NCBI RefSeq assembly: GCF_023074185.1
Contig: NZ_JADPKY010000029.1
Span: 1 to 45,164, forward strand
DNA length: 45,164 nt
Reading direction: 5' to 3'
Origin: Bradyrhizobium sp. 132
Lineage (GTDB): Bacteria > Pseudomonadota > Alphaproteobacteria > Rhizobiales > Xanthobacteraceae
The notes beneath the pieces are model-generated. The model was not told the origin of the DNA. It saw only the letters and a program-made list of their open reading frames with translations, and ran no database searches. Of this stretch, positions 25,542 to 33,720 are shown piece after piece. The translations under genes and the position numbers were made by a program. Position 1 is the first letter of the stretch, and each line of letters begins with the position of its first letter.

Positions 25542-25558
25542 GCGCTAGGCTGCCGGGC

Positions 25559-26542
25559 ATGCGTGCCAGATCTTCCGCTAACAAGCCCTCAGATGCCAAG
25601 CTCACCGGCCTGTTCCTCGACATGCTCGCCGCGGAACAGGGCGCCGGCCCCAATACGCTCGATGCCTACCGCCGCGACCTCGCCGATTTCTCGGAGTTTC
25701 TCGGCCGCGTCGGCCATACATTTGCGGACGCCGAGACGCAGACGCTGCGCGACTATCTCGCCGACCTCGACACGCGCGGCTTCAAATCCACCAGCGTCGC
25801 GCGGCGGCTGTCGGCGATACGGCATCTCTGCCGTTTTCTCCTCAACGAGCGCATCCGCGCTGAAGATCCCGCGGCGATCCTGTCCGGCCCCAAGCGCGGC
25901 CGCGGGCTGCCAAAGGTGCTGTCGATCGCGGACGTCGACCGCATGCTCCGCCGCGCCACGGAATTGAGTACGGCGGAAGATGCCTCGCCCTCGAAACGGC
26001 TGCGCGCTTTGCGGCTCTATTGCCTGCTCGAGGTGCTCTACGCCACCGGCCTGCGCGTCTCCGAGCTGGTGGCGCTGCCGCGCACTGCCGCAAAGCGCGA
26101 CGCCCGCATGATCGTGGTACGCGGCAAAGGCAACAAGGAACGGCTGGTGCCGCTCAACGAGGCCTCGCGGCAGGCGATGGCCGATTATCTCGCCGCGACG
26201 GAAGCCGCCAAGGAAAACAACAAGACGGACAAGAAGAACAGCGTGGCGGCCTCGAAATGGTTGTTCCCCTCGTTCGGCGAGAGCGGGCATCTGACGCGGC
26301 AGCATTTTGCCCGCGACCTGAAGGAGCTCGCGGTCGCTTCCGGCCTGCAGGCCCGGCTGGTCTCCCCACACGTGCTGCGCCATGCGTTTGCCAGCCACTT
26401 GCTTCACAACGGTGCCGATTTGCGGATCGTGCAGACGCTGCTCGGCCACACCGACATCTCGACGACCCAGATCTACACCCACGTGGTCGAGGAGCGGCTG
26501 AAGAGCCTCGTTCGCGACCTGCATCCGCTGGCGGAGAAGTAA
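25559..26542 (+). CDS. xerD: Tyrosine recombinase XerD
   Basis: This 327-residue site-specific recombinase acts with XerC at dif to resolve chromosome dimers, under FtsK control. The N-terminal SAM-like domain (about residues 12-100) precedes the catalytic domain with the full set Arg166 (ATGLRVSEL), Lys190 (RGKGNKER), His271 and Arg274 (HVLRHAFAS), His297 (LLGHTDIS) and nucleophile Tyr306 (TTQIYTHV). An insert of about 20 residues rich in Lys, Asn and Ala (AATEAAKENNKTDKKNSVAA, near residues 212-231) is longer than in E. coli XerD. ATG 25559 begins at the conserved length; no integron or phage context is present. Confidence 0.94.
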   Translation: MRARSSANKPSDAKLTGLFLDMLAAEQGAGPNTLDAYRRDLADFSEFLGRVGHTFADAETQTLRDYLADLDTRGFKSTSVARRLSAIRHLCRFLLNERIRAEDPAAILSGPKRGRGLPKVLSIADVDRMLRRATELSTAEDASPSKRLRALRLYCLLEVLYATGLRVSELVALPRTAAKRDARMIVVRGKGNKERLVPLNEASRQAMADYLAATEAAKENNKTDKKNSVAASKWLFPSFGESGHLTRQHFARDLKELAVASGLQARLVSPHVLRHAFASHLLHNGADLRIVQTLLGHTDISTTQIYTHVVEERLKSLVRDLHPLAEK

Positions 26543-26546
26543 GGCT

Positions 26547-26670
26547 CGTGCCCCGGTCGCAGCGCAGCGTGAAACGGTGCGCTGCAGAGCCGGGGTCCAT
26601 GCCGCTTGCTGGGTCCCGGCTCTGCGCAGCAGCACTGAAGAAGCGCTGCAACGCGTGCGGGACACGAGAG
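26547..26670. repeat. Dispersed palindromic repeat, family C, copy 1
   Basis: It starts CGTGCCCCGG and ends GCGGGACACGAG, with inner inverted pairs CGCTGCAGAGCCGGGG and CCCGGCTCTGCGC. A second copy lies at 27833-27970. The two copies flank accA, one on each side. Beyond it, to 26855, I see only the accA upstream region. Confidence 0.8.
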
Positions 26671-26855
26671 CCGGCCGGGACGACGATGAAACCGCCTTGA
26701 CTTCGGCCACATCTCCGCAGAAAGAGCCGGGGCCTCACGATTGATTTGGCGGGCGGCCTAAGAGTGCACAAGCCAACTCATTGAAGAAGCTACACTTCTT
26801 TCCGAAGGCTCGAATCTGCTTCGCCGCCTCGCCCCGCCCTCCCTATATTGAGTTG

Positions 26856-27818
26856 ATGCCAGACCAGATGCGCAGCTATCTCGATTTCGAAAAGCCCGTC
26901 GCCGAGCTCGATTCCAAGCTCGACGAATTGCGGACGCTTGCGGCCTCCGGCAGCGACATCACTGATGAGATCGGGCGAATCGAGGACAAGGCAGCGCAGG
27001 CGCTGGCCGACCTCTATCTGAACCTGACGCCGTGGCAAAAGACGCTGGTCGCGCGGCATCCGCAGCGGCCGCATTTCAACGACTTCATCAAGGGCCTGAT
27101 CACCGAGTTCACTCCGCTCGCCGGCGACCGCAAGTTCGGCGAGGACGAGGCGCTGGTCGCCGGCTTCGGCCGCTTCCGCGGCGAGGCCATCTGCGTGATG
27201 GGCCAGGAAAAGGGCGATTCCACCGAGAGCCGCATCAAGCATAATTTCGGCATGGCGCGGCCCGAGGGCTATCGCAAATGCGTGCGGCTGATGGAGATGG
27301 CCGAGCGCTTCGGCCTGCCGGTGCTGTCGCTTGCCGATTCCGCCGGTGCCTATCCCGGCATCGGCGCGGAAGAGCGCGGCCAGGCCGAGGCGATCGCGCG
27401 CTCGACCGATGCCTGTCTGGCGCTGACCGTGCCGAACGTCGCCATCATCACCGGCGAGGGCATGTCGGGCGGCGCCATCGCCATCACCACCGCCAATAAG
27501 GTCCTGATGCTGGAGCATGCGATCTACAGCGTGATCTCGCCCGAGGCAGCCTCCTCGATCCTCTGGCGCGACGGCTCCAAGGCGCAGGAAGCCGCCAACA
27601 ACATGAAGATCACCGCCCAGGACATGCTCCGGTTCGGCGTAATCGACAGCATTCTGAAGGAGCCGGTCGGCGGCGCCCATCGCGACCCCGCCGCCATGAT
27701 CGCCACCACGGGCGACGCCATCGCCAAGGCTTTTGACGAGCTCCGCGGCCTCGACGGCGACGCCGTCCGCAAGCACCGACGCCAGAAATTCCTCGATATC
27801 GGCCGTAAACTGGGCTGA
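26856..27818 (+). CDS. accA: Acetyl-CoA carboxylase carboxyltransferase subunit alpha
   Basis: This 320-residue protein is the alpha half of the carboxyltransferase that makes malonyl-CoA for fatty-acid synthesis, working with AccD. It begins with the typical MRSYLDFEKPVAELDSKLDE and has PQRPHFNDFI, the CoA- and biotin-binding crotonase-fold stretches FGMARPEGYRKCVRLM, LADSAGAYPGIGAEERGQAE and TGEGMSGGAIAI. ATG 26856 gives the usual length; an in-frame ATG or TTG upstream would add non-conserved residues. It sits alone between two copies of one repeat family. Confidence 0.97.
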   Translation: MPDQMRSYLDFEKPVAELDSKLDELRTLAASGSDITDEIGRIEDKAAQALADLYLNLTPWQKTLVARHPQRPHFNDFIKGLITEFTPLAGDRKFGEDEALVAGFGRFRGEAICVMGQEKGDSTESRIKHNFGMARPEGYRKCVRLMEMAERFGLPVLSLADSAGAYPGIGAEERGQAEAIARSTDACLALTVPNVAIITGEGMSGGAIAITTANKVLMLEHAIYSVISPEAASSILWRDGSKAQEAANNMKITAQDMLRFGVIDSILKEPVGGAHRDPAAMIATTGDAIAKAFDELRGLDGDAVRKHRRQKFLDIGRKLG

Positions 27819-27832
27819 TTCGGACGGTTTTT

Positions 27833-27970
27833 CGTGTCCCGGACGCGGTGCGGCACGAAGTGCCGCTCCGCAGAGCCGGGACCCAGAAACTTCCGGAGAT
27901 CGCCTCAAGCATGGGCCCCGGCTCTGCAACGCACCGCTGAAGGAGCGCTGCGCTGCGTCCGGGGCACGAG
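27833..27970. repeat. Dispersed palindromic repeat, family C, copy 2
   Basis: It starts CGTGTCCCGGACGCGG and ends GCGTCCGGGGCACGAG, with inner pairs GCAGAGCCGGGACCC and GGGCCCCGGCTCTGC. It is closely related to 26547-26670 and lies 14 bp after the accA stop, so it may also serve as the accA terminator. Confidence 0.8.
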
Positions 27971-28205
27971 AGACCTGTCCCGAGCCCCCGGTAACTCCGC
28001 GTTAACCCTTTTTTTGCCCAAATCAGCGATCTCAGTACCGGTTTGGCCGCAAGGCCCAAGTTACGGCCCAGTTTAAGTCTTCGTTGACCACACCTTTGGG
28101 CCAACGGGCTCGTGATCCCCGCTCGGGTTGCGACCACATGCCCCAGAGGTTAGAATTTTAATCAATGGCTTCAGGGCATAAGCGCTGGAGTGTGATTGCG
28201 AAAAA

Positions 28206-28221
28206 GCCCGTCGCGACGGGC
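28206..28221 (-). terminator. Terminator-like GC palindrome facing left
   Basis: GCCCGTCGCGACGGGC is a perfect 16-bp palindrome preceded on the plus strand by AAAAA (28201-28205). Read on the minus strand it is a GC stem followed by TTTTTCGC, the form of a Rho-independent terminator. No minus-strand gene ends here. It could stop an antisense RNA from the 5' part of the transpeptidase gene, or act as a 5'-leader hairpin on the plus strand. Confidence 0.4.
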
Positions 28222-28291
28222 CCGGATGGCCGGTCGGATCATGCTTCAAGATTGGGGTTTGCGCGATGCCCGGCACGGTGTGGGGTCCGTC

Positions 28292-29830
28292 TTGATTTCT
28301 CGTTCGCTTGCTCGCGCGGTTTTGGCTTCGGTTGCGCTTGCCGCCAGCATTGTGCTGGCCGGCTGCGATACCGATCAGGTCTCGCTCGCGACCAACGCCA
28401 AGGCCAACCAGCCGGTCCCGCCAAAACTTCTCGCCGCGATGGTCGAAAAGGACATGGACCTGCAATCGCCGATCCTGGTGCGCCTGTTCAAGCAGGAGGC
28501 CGAGCTCGAGATCTGGAAGCAGGCCCGCAACGGCCAGTTCGCCCTGCTCAAGACCTATCCGATCTGCCGCTGGTCGGGCGATTTGGGGCCGAAGGTCCGT
28601 GAAGGCGACCGCCAGGCGCCAGAGGGATTCTATTCGATCAATCCGGGCCAGATGAATCCGCAATCGGCCTATTACCTCTCGTTCAACACCGGCTTTCCCA
28701 ACGCGTTTGATCGCGCGCTCGGCCGTACCGGCTCGCAGCTGATGGTGCATGGCGATTGTTCTTCGCGCGGTTGCTATGCGATGACCGACGAGCAGATCGC
28801 CGAGATCTATTCGCTCGGGCGCGAGTCCTTCTTCGGCGGCCAGAAAGCGTTCCAGTTCCAGGCCTATCCGTTCAAGATGACGCCGGTGAACATGGCCAAG
28901 CACCGGAACAACCCGAACATGCCGTTCTGGAAGATGATCAAGGAAGGCTATGATCATTTCGAAGTGACGCGGCAGGAGCCGAAGGTCGATTTCTGCGAGA
29001 AGAAGTACGTCTTCGACGCAACCAAGGCGCCCGACGCCAAGCGTGATCCGGTGTTCGACGCCTCGGCAAAATGTCCGGCCTATGTGATCCCCGAGGACAT
29101 CGCCCGCGCCGTGCGCGAGAAGGATGCGCGCGACCAGGCCGAGTACAACAAGCTGGTTTCGCGCGGCACACCGGTGGCGCGCATGAACACCGGCATCGAC
29201 GGCGGCATGAACAAGATCTTTGCCGCGAAGATTCCGGAAGGCTCGACCGGTCTGTCCGAGGGCGCCGAAGGCACGACCTTGCAGATGCTGGCGATGGCGA
29301 AGGCGCCGGGCACGATCCCCGGCCACGTCAATCCGCCGAAGCCGAATCTCGACGCAGCCGCGCCCTCGCCGCAGGCAGAGCCGGTCGTCGCCGTCAGCGC
29401 GCCCGCCAACGCCCGTGTCGCCAACGCCGCGCCGGCTGAGAAAGCCGGCTTCTTCTCCAACCTCGGCCGCAAGATGGGCATGGGCACCGCCGATACCACG
29501 GCGACCACGCCTCCGCCGCAGGCCACCGCGTCCGTCGCCCCGGCCGCGCCGTCGACAACGCCGCCCACCGCAGCGTCGAGACTGAAAGCCGCAGTGACCC
29601 GGTTCGTGCCGGGACACGACAAATCCAAAGATACGGCCAAGGAGGCGCCGAAGCCGATCGTGGCCGCCAAACCCGCCGAGCCGGCGAAGCCCGACACCCG
29701 CCTCGCCGCGACGCGCCCGGCGCTGAAGCCGTCGGTATCGGATGGTGCCGGTGAAGCGACACAGATCATGGGAGCTGCGCCGGTCATGTCATCGAACTCG
29801 TTCGACAGCCGCTTTGGGGCGGTGAAGTAG
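28292..29830 (+). CDS. Lipoprotein L,D-transpeptidase (YkuD-like)
   Basis: This protein is about 512 residues from TTG 28292. The signal ends with a lipobox (IVLAGC) and the mature protein starts Cys-Asp, so it is probably an envelope lipoprotein. The YkuD domain has the substrate His and catalytic Cys in MVHGDCSSRGCYAMTD; family members make 3-3 crosslinks in peptidoglycan or attach outer-membrane proteins. The last 200 residues are Ala/Pro/Lys-rich and likely disordered, a wall-spanning type of tail. The start is unsure: TTG 28292 (after GGGG, giving a standard-length signal), GTG 28280 and ATG 28241 are all in frame. It is monocistronic. Confidence 0.85.
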   Translation: MISRSLARAVLASVALAASIVLAGCDTDQVSLATNAKANQPVPPKLLAAMVEKDMDLQSPILVRLFKQEAELEIWKQARNGQFALLKTYPICRWSGDLGPKVREGDRQAPEGFYSINPGQMNPQSAYYLSFNTGFPNAFDRALGRTGSQLMVHGDCSSRGCYAMTDEQIAEIYSLGRESFFGGQKAFQFQAYPFKMTPVNMAKHRNNPNMPFWKMIKEGYDHFEVTRQEPKVDFCEKKYVFDATKAPDAKRDPVFDASAKCPAYVIPEDIARAVREKDARDQAEYNKLVSRGTPVARMNTGIDGGMNKIFAAKIPEGSTGLSEGAEGTTLQMLAMAKAPGTIPGHVNPPKPNLDAAAPSPQAEPVVAVSAPANARVANAAPAEKAGFFSNLGRKMGMGTADTTATTPPPQATASVAPAAPSTTPPTAASRLKAAVTRFVPGHDKSKDTAKEAPKPIVAAKPAEPAKPDTRLAATRPALKPSVSDGAGEATQIMGAAPVMSSNSFDSRFGAVK

Positions 29831-29926
29831 GACGAATCTAATCGCTTACAACGGTTTCCTGCATTTTAGGTGCCGCCGTTGCGCCAGCAGCGTGCCTGAT
29901 ACTATTCAAGTCCAAGAAGCTGAGAC

Positions 29927-30422
29927 TTGGACCGGGAGCAAACCGAGGAGATCGCTGGCACACTTTGGACGGAGAGCGAGATCTCCGCAGTGGTCGATAG
30001 CTATTTTCAGATGTTGACCTCCGAGAGGGCGGGCGTTGCCTACAGCAAGGCGCAGAATCGGCGCCAGCTCATGACGACCGTGCATCGGTCTGAAGGCTTG
30101 ATCGAACGCAAGCTTCAAAACATCTCCGCCGTTCTCGATATGCTCGGAACGCAGGTGGATCAACGGCTACAAGCCGTTAACGCACGATCAGGATGCTTTG
30201 GTGGCTGCCGTCGAGCGTAACGTCGGACGAGCGCCGGATTTTCTTTGCCCTGCGAGCATCGACATTCAACCGCTGACGCTCAACGATGATGCCGTCTTCG
30301 TTGCTCCGCCATCTGTTGCAGACTTCGAGAAGACAATGACACCCGCCGGCTGGTCGGAAAGTCGGTCCCAGCCGAGCGCGATGCCAGGAATCGTCAATTG
30401 GGGAAAGCCGCCTGGAGGATGA
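29927..30422 (+). pseudogene. Frameshifted relic resembling a McrA-like N-terminal domain
   Basis: Frame 1 (from TTG 29927) reads LWTESEISAVVDSYFQMLTS, RAGVAYSKAQNRRQLMTTVH, then EGLIERKLQNISAVLDMLGT, and loses similarity. The +1 frame resumes at 30158 with WINGYKPLTHDQDALVAAVE and runs to 30422. Together they match a head domain I recall from HNH/McrA-type restriction proteins, of the form W...E.....YF.ML..E..G..Y.K...R..L......S...IE.K..NISAVL..LG...I.GYKP...Q..L..AV. Key points remain, but the frame break at about 30150-30157 and absence of any nuclease domain downstream mark it as dead. Family assignment is from memory. Confidence 0.6.
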
Positions 30423-30493
30423 CGTTCGCTGGGTTTCCGACCAGCGTTTTGGCTCATGTCTGGGCTACTTGCACTTGATGATATCCAGCTTAA

Positions 30494-30516
30494 GATATAC
30501 AAATATATTGTATATC
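30494..30516. promoter_or_regulatory. Perfect inverted-repeat operator before the toxin-antitoxin genes
   Basis: Arms GATATACAA (30494-30502) and TTGTATATC (30508-30516) are exact inverses around a 5-bp centre, ATATA. The site ends 12 bp before the antitoxin ATG and overlaps the expected promoter area in an AT-rich island within GC-rich DNA. It is where the antitoxin, alone or with toxin, would bind to repress the operon, as is usual in such modules. Confidence 0.75.
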
Positions 30517-30528
30517 GTGGAGCAAGCA

Positions 30529-30759
30529 ATGTTGGTTTCCAAATGGGGCAACAGCCTTGCGGTTCGCTTGCCCAAGAGACTCGTTGAAGCCTTGAACCTC
30601 GCCCCCGGCGACGAACTCGACGTCGTGAAGGCCTCGAAAGGCCAGATCGCGGTGGAGAAGATCGACAAGCGGGCAGAATTTCTCAAGCAGGCGGAACAGT
30701 TCCAATTTCCCCTGCCCGAAGGCTACGAATTCGACCGCGACGAGGCGAACGAGCGGTGA
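30529..30759 (+). CDS. AbrB/MazE-type antitoxin
   Basis: This 76-residue protein has an N-terminal swapped-hairpin (SpoVT/AbrB) DNA-binding fold: LVSKWGNSLAVRLPKRLVEA, then LNLAPGDELDVVKASKGQIA. The acidic tail (QFQFPLPEGYEFDRDEANER) is the usual toxin-binding part. ATG 30529 follows GGAG. It overlaps the toxin gene by 4 nt (GTGA, 30756-30759), as in coupled antitoxin-toxin pairs. It should repress its own promoter through the palindrome at 30494-30516. Confidence 0.92.
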   Translation: MLVSKWGNSLAVRLPKRLVEALNLAPGDELDVVKASKGQIAVEKIDKRAEFLKQAEQFQFPLPEGYEFDRDEANER

Positions 30760-31160
30760 GCGCTTTCTTCGACAGCAACGTCCTGATCTATGCCTTTTCG
30801 ACCGACGTCCGGCGGCAGCGCGCATTGACCACGATTGCCGGCGGCGGTGTCATCAGCACACAGGTGCTGAACGAGTTCACCAACGTGTTGCGCAAGAAGC
30901 AGAAACAGGATTGGCCTGTGATCGAAGCTGCGGTGCAATCGATCCGGTTTCGCTTTCCGGATACTGCACCGCTCACCGCCGACACGCACGCCGCGGCGCT
31001 TGCGCTTGCCCGCGACCACACGCTTGCTTTTTACGACGCGCTGATCATTGCCGCTGCGATCGAAGCCGGATGCGACACGCTCTACAGCGAGGACATGCAG
31101 CACGGCCGCAGCATCGGCGGACTCACCATTCTCAATCCGTTTCTCGGAAGCACGCCGTGA
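30756..31160 (+). CDS. PIN-domain toxin (VapC-like ribonuclease)
   Basis: This 134-residue PIN-fold RNase has acidic metal-binding residues Asp6 (FFDSNVLIY), Glu40 (LNEFTNVL), Asp94 (FYDALIIAAA) and Asp113 (YSEDMQHG). The family cuts tRNA or rRNA when free of antitoxin. It starts at GTG 30756 inside the antitoxin's end. All four acidic residues are present, so it is likely to be active. It converges on livF with 38 bp between stops. Confidence 0.93.
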   Translation: MSAFFDSNVLIYAFSTDVRRQRALTTIAGGGVISTQVLNEFTNVLRKKQKQDWPVIEAAVQSIRFRFPDTAPLTADTHAAALALARDHTLAFYDALIIAAAIEAGCDTLYSEDMQHGRSIGGLTILNPFLGSTP

Positions 31161-31198
31161 ACGCCCCACACCAAGCGATCTGACAGTCCGCAAGTTAT

Positions 31199-31894
31199 CT
31201 ACGGCGCCAGATACCGCAGCAGCTCCGGATTGCCCTTCACCTCGCCCGCCTTGCCCTGCAGCGCGACGCGGCCGCGGTCGAGCACATAGGCGTAATCGGC
31301 AACGCGCAGCGCGAGATCGAGGTGCTGCTCGACGATGATGACGGCGATGTTTTTCGCGAGCTCGATCAGGCGTTCGGTGATCTCCTCGATCACGCCGATC
31401 CAGACGCCTTCGGTCGGCTCGTCCAGCAGCAGCAGTTTTGGATCGCCCAGCATGGCGCGGCCGATGGCGAGCATCTTGCGCTCGCCGCCGGAAAGCGTGC
31501 CGGCGGGCTGGTCGAGGCGCTGGCCGAGCTTCGGGAAGATGGTCAGCACGTGGTCGACCGCGTCGGCCTTCCTGCTCGCAAGCGAGCCGACCGCGAGATT
31601 GTCGCGCACCGACAGGCGCGCGAACACCGAGTGCTCCTGCGGCACGTAGCCGATGCCGGCGCGCACGCGCTCCTGGGTGGCGCGGCGGCTGATGTCGCGG
31701 CCGTCGAAGGCGAGTTCGCCCTTCCACGCCGGCAGCTCGCCGACGATGGTCTTCATCAACGTGGTCTTGCCGGCACCGTTGCGGCCGAGCACGGCGACGC
31801 CGCCGCGCCAGGGAATGCCCAGGTTGACGTCGAACAGGACCTGGCTGCGGCCATAGCCGGCATCGAGATGCTTGATGTCCAAAAATTCAGGCAC
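31199..31894 (-). CDS. livF: Branched-chain/amide ABC transporter ATPase (LivF-type)
   Basis: This 231-residue ABC ATPase has Walker A GRNGAGKTT, Q-loop GYVPQEHSVF, signature LSGGERKMLAIGRA, Walker B LLLLDEPTEG and the switch His in IIVEQHLDLAL. It is the last gene of the seven-gene minus-strand cluster and starts 8 nt inside livG, so translation is coupled. The D-loop side reads EGVWIGVIEEI, where EGLAP is usual, so the contact region differs from classical LivF. The context with an amidase points to amides or urea-like compounds as cargo. Confidence 0.94.
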   Translation of the reverse strand: MPEFLDIKHLDAGYGRSQVLFDVNLGIPWRGGVAVLGRNGAGKTTLMKTIVGELPAWKGELAFDGRDISRRATQERVRAGIGYVPQEHSVFARLSVRDNLAVGSLASRKADAVDHVLTIFPKLGQRLDQPAGTLSGGERKMLAIGRAMLGDPKLLLLDEPTEGVWIGVIEEITERLIELAKNIAVIIVEQHLDLALRVADYAYVLDRGRVALQGKAGEVKGNPELLRYLAP

Positions 31895-32621
31895 GGCGCA
31901 GATAGATCTCCTGGACGGATTTGTTGGCCTGGATCTCCGACACCGTGCCTGACGCCAGCACCTTGCCCTGGTCGAGCACGGTGAGACGGTCGCAGATATC
32001 GCGGATGAAATCGAGGTCGTGCTCGACGATGACGAGCGAGCAATGCTTTTTGATCGGCTGCAACAATTCGCCGGTGACGCGGCGCTCCTCCAGGCTCATG
32101 CCGCCGGTCGGCTCGTCGAGCAGCAGAAGTTTCGGCTTGCCGGCAAGCGCCATCGCGATCTCCAACCATTGCTGCTGGCCGTGCGACAGCGCCGCCGCTG
32201 CATCGAAAGCGCGGTCGGCAAGGCGAAATTGCGTCAGCATGGTCATGACCTGGTCGTGCAACGCGCCCCGGGTGCGCGAGAAAACGAGGTCGAGCAGCGA
32301 GGACTGCGCCTGGAGCGCGAGCAAGATGTTGTCGTAGAGCGTCAACGACGGCAGCACGCTGGTGATCTGGAATTTCAGGCTCATGCCGGCGCGGGCACGC
32401 TCGGTCGGCGTGAACGCAGTGATGTCGGTGTTGACGAAGGAGACCTTGCCCTGCGTCGGCACCTCGGCCCCTGCAATGCATTTCATCAGCGTGCTCTTGC
32501 CGGAGCCGTTCGGACCGATCAGGCCGTGAAACTCGTTCTCGCCGACGGTGAGCGCGGCGCCATCGAGCGCAGTGAGCTTGCCAAAGATTTTTTTGACGCC
32601 GGCGGCTTCAAGGAGCGGCAT
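31887..32621 (-). CDS. livG: Branched-chain/amide ABC transporter ATPase (LivG-type)
   Basis: This 244-residue ABC ATPase has Walker A GPNGSGKST, signature LSHGQQQWLEIAMAL (the LSHGQ/W form seen in urea and short-chain amide importers), Walker B LLLLDEPTGGMSLEE and the switch His in VIVEHDLDFI. The segment SLKFQITSVLPSLTLYDNIL is typical of LivG-like proteins. ATG 32621 has AAGGAG-like sequence within reach and lies inside the end of livM (14-nt overlap, 32608-32621); it overlaps livF by 8 nt at its other end. Confidence 0.94.
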   Translation of the reverse strand: MPLLEAAGVKKIFGKLTALDGAALTVGENEFHGLIGPNGSGKSTLMKCIAGAEVPTQGKVSFVNTDITAFTPTERARAGMSLKFQITSVLPSLTLYDNILLALQAQSSLLDLVFSRTRGALHDQVMTMLTQFRLADRAFDAAAALSHGQQQWLEIAMALAGKPKLLLLDEPTGGMSLEERRVTGELLQPIKKHCSLVIVEHDLDFIRDICDRLTVLDQGKVLASGTVSEIQANKSVQEIYLRRA

Positions 32622-33714
32622 TGCGCTTCTCCTTTTCGGTCTCCTTGGGCCTGGCACCAAAACTGCCGACCCGCTCGCGCTCGCCGAGCACAAAGCTGAT
32701 CAGGCCGAGCGGCCGAAACAGAATCACGAGCAACAGCAGCACGCCAAGGATGATCGGCCAGACCTCGCGGTAATTGTCCGACAGCCAGAAGCTGACGCCC
32801 TCGACGATGACAGCGCCGATGACCGCGCCGATCAGCGTGCCAGAGCCGCCGAACAGCACGTAGAGCACGACTTGCGTCGAGACCACGACGCCGACCATGT
32901 TGGGCCAGACGAACCCTTCGTGGAAGGCATAGAGGCTGCCGGCGAGGCCCGCGACGGCGCCGCCGATCGCGAAGATGATCGCCTTCAGATGCTGCGCCTT
33001 GTAGCCGAAGAAGGCGATCCGCTGCTCGTTTTCGCGCAGGCCCGCCAGCGCAAGGCCAAACTGCGAGCGCACCAGGAAGCGGCAGAGGAGATAGACCACA
33101 ATGAGGATGCCGAGCACGAGATAATAGAAGGACGGCCCTTCCGAGAATTCGTAACTGCCGAGCGTCATCGACGAAATCGAGGGGATGCCATTCTGGCCGC
33201 CAAGATAGTACCAGCCGCGCGCGAGCCGATCGGCGGCGTAGGAGCCGGTGAGTGTGCCCAGGGAGACGAAGATCACGCTGGAGGGATGCCGTCCCAGCAG
33301 CAGGAAGCCCCCGAGCAGCAGCGCGAAGGTCAGGCCGATCAGCGTTCCCGCGGGCAGCACCAGGAAGATGTTGGTGATATCGAGGTCGCGCGCGAGCAGC
33401 GCCACACCGTACCCGGCTGAGCCGAAGAACAGCGCCTGGCCGAAACTCATGATGCCGGCATAGCCCCACACCAGATCGAACGACAGCGCGAACAGCGCGA
33501 GGATAATCACGCGCGTGGCGAACACCGTGAGGTAGTCTTGCAGCACCAGCGGCGCGAGCAGCGCCGCGACGAGCACGACGCCCTCCACGATCGGCAGGAC
33601 CTTTCGTCCCGAAGCGGCCTGCCCTGCCGTCCCGCTGCCACCCATTGCGACGTCCGCCTCCCCGCCGATCTCAGCGGGGATCGCCTGTTTTACTGCGCCC
33701 ATCGATTTCGGCAT
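32608..33714 (-). CDS. livM: Branched-chain/amide ABC transporter permease (LivM-type)
   Basis: This 368-residue inner-membrane permease has about nine hydrophobic segments, starting VVLVAALLAPLVLQDYLTVF. The LivM signature regions are ALSFDLVWGYAGIMSFGQAL (near residues 78-97), then FFGYKAQHLKAIIFAIGGAV and GSGTLIGAVIGAVIVEG. A cytoplasmic N-terminus of about 45 residues is somewhat longer than usual. It lies 6 bp after the binding-protein gene and overlaps livG by 14 nt. Confidence 0.94.
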   Translation of the reverse strand: MPKSMGAVKQAIPAEIGGEADVAMGGSGTAGQAASGRKVLPIVEGVVLVAALLAPLVLQDYLTVFATRVIILALFALSFDLVWGYAGIMSFGQALFFGSAGYGVALLARDLDITNIFLVLPAGTLIGLTFALLLGGFLLLGRHPSSVIFVSLGTLTGSYAADRLARGWYYLGGQNGIPSISSMTLGSYEFSEGPSFYYLVLGILIVVYLLCRFLVRSQFGLALAGLRENEQRIAFFGYKAQHLKAIIFAIGGAVAGLAGSLYAFHEGFVWPNMVGVVVSTQVVLYVLFGGSGTLIGAVIGAVIVEGVSFWLSDNYREVWPIILGVLLLLVILFRPLGLISFVLGERERVGSFGARPKETEKEKRNAAP

Positions 33715-33720
33715 TCGACC

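Larger units (their letters stand above)
27819..28291. other. Intergenic region: repeat, promoter area and GC palindrome
   Basis: This approximately 470-bp gap begins with a family C repeat (27833-27970). The middle, 28000-28200, is less GC-rich with T-runs (CCTTTTTTTGCCC near 28010) and AT-rich TTAGAATTTTAATCAATGG at 28150, where a promoter for the transpeptidase gene is likely. A perfect GC palindrome lies at 28206-28221. No gene is seen on either strand, although longer starts of the next gene (ATG 28241 or further upstream) would shorten the gap. Confidence 0.45.

Noticed and set aside
25559..26542. XerD-like recombinase as an island or integron integrase
   Set aside because: It sits in a housekeeping neighbourhood (aroK, aroB, accA), has XerD length and motifs, and no attachment repeats or cargo are seen.
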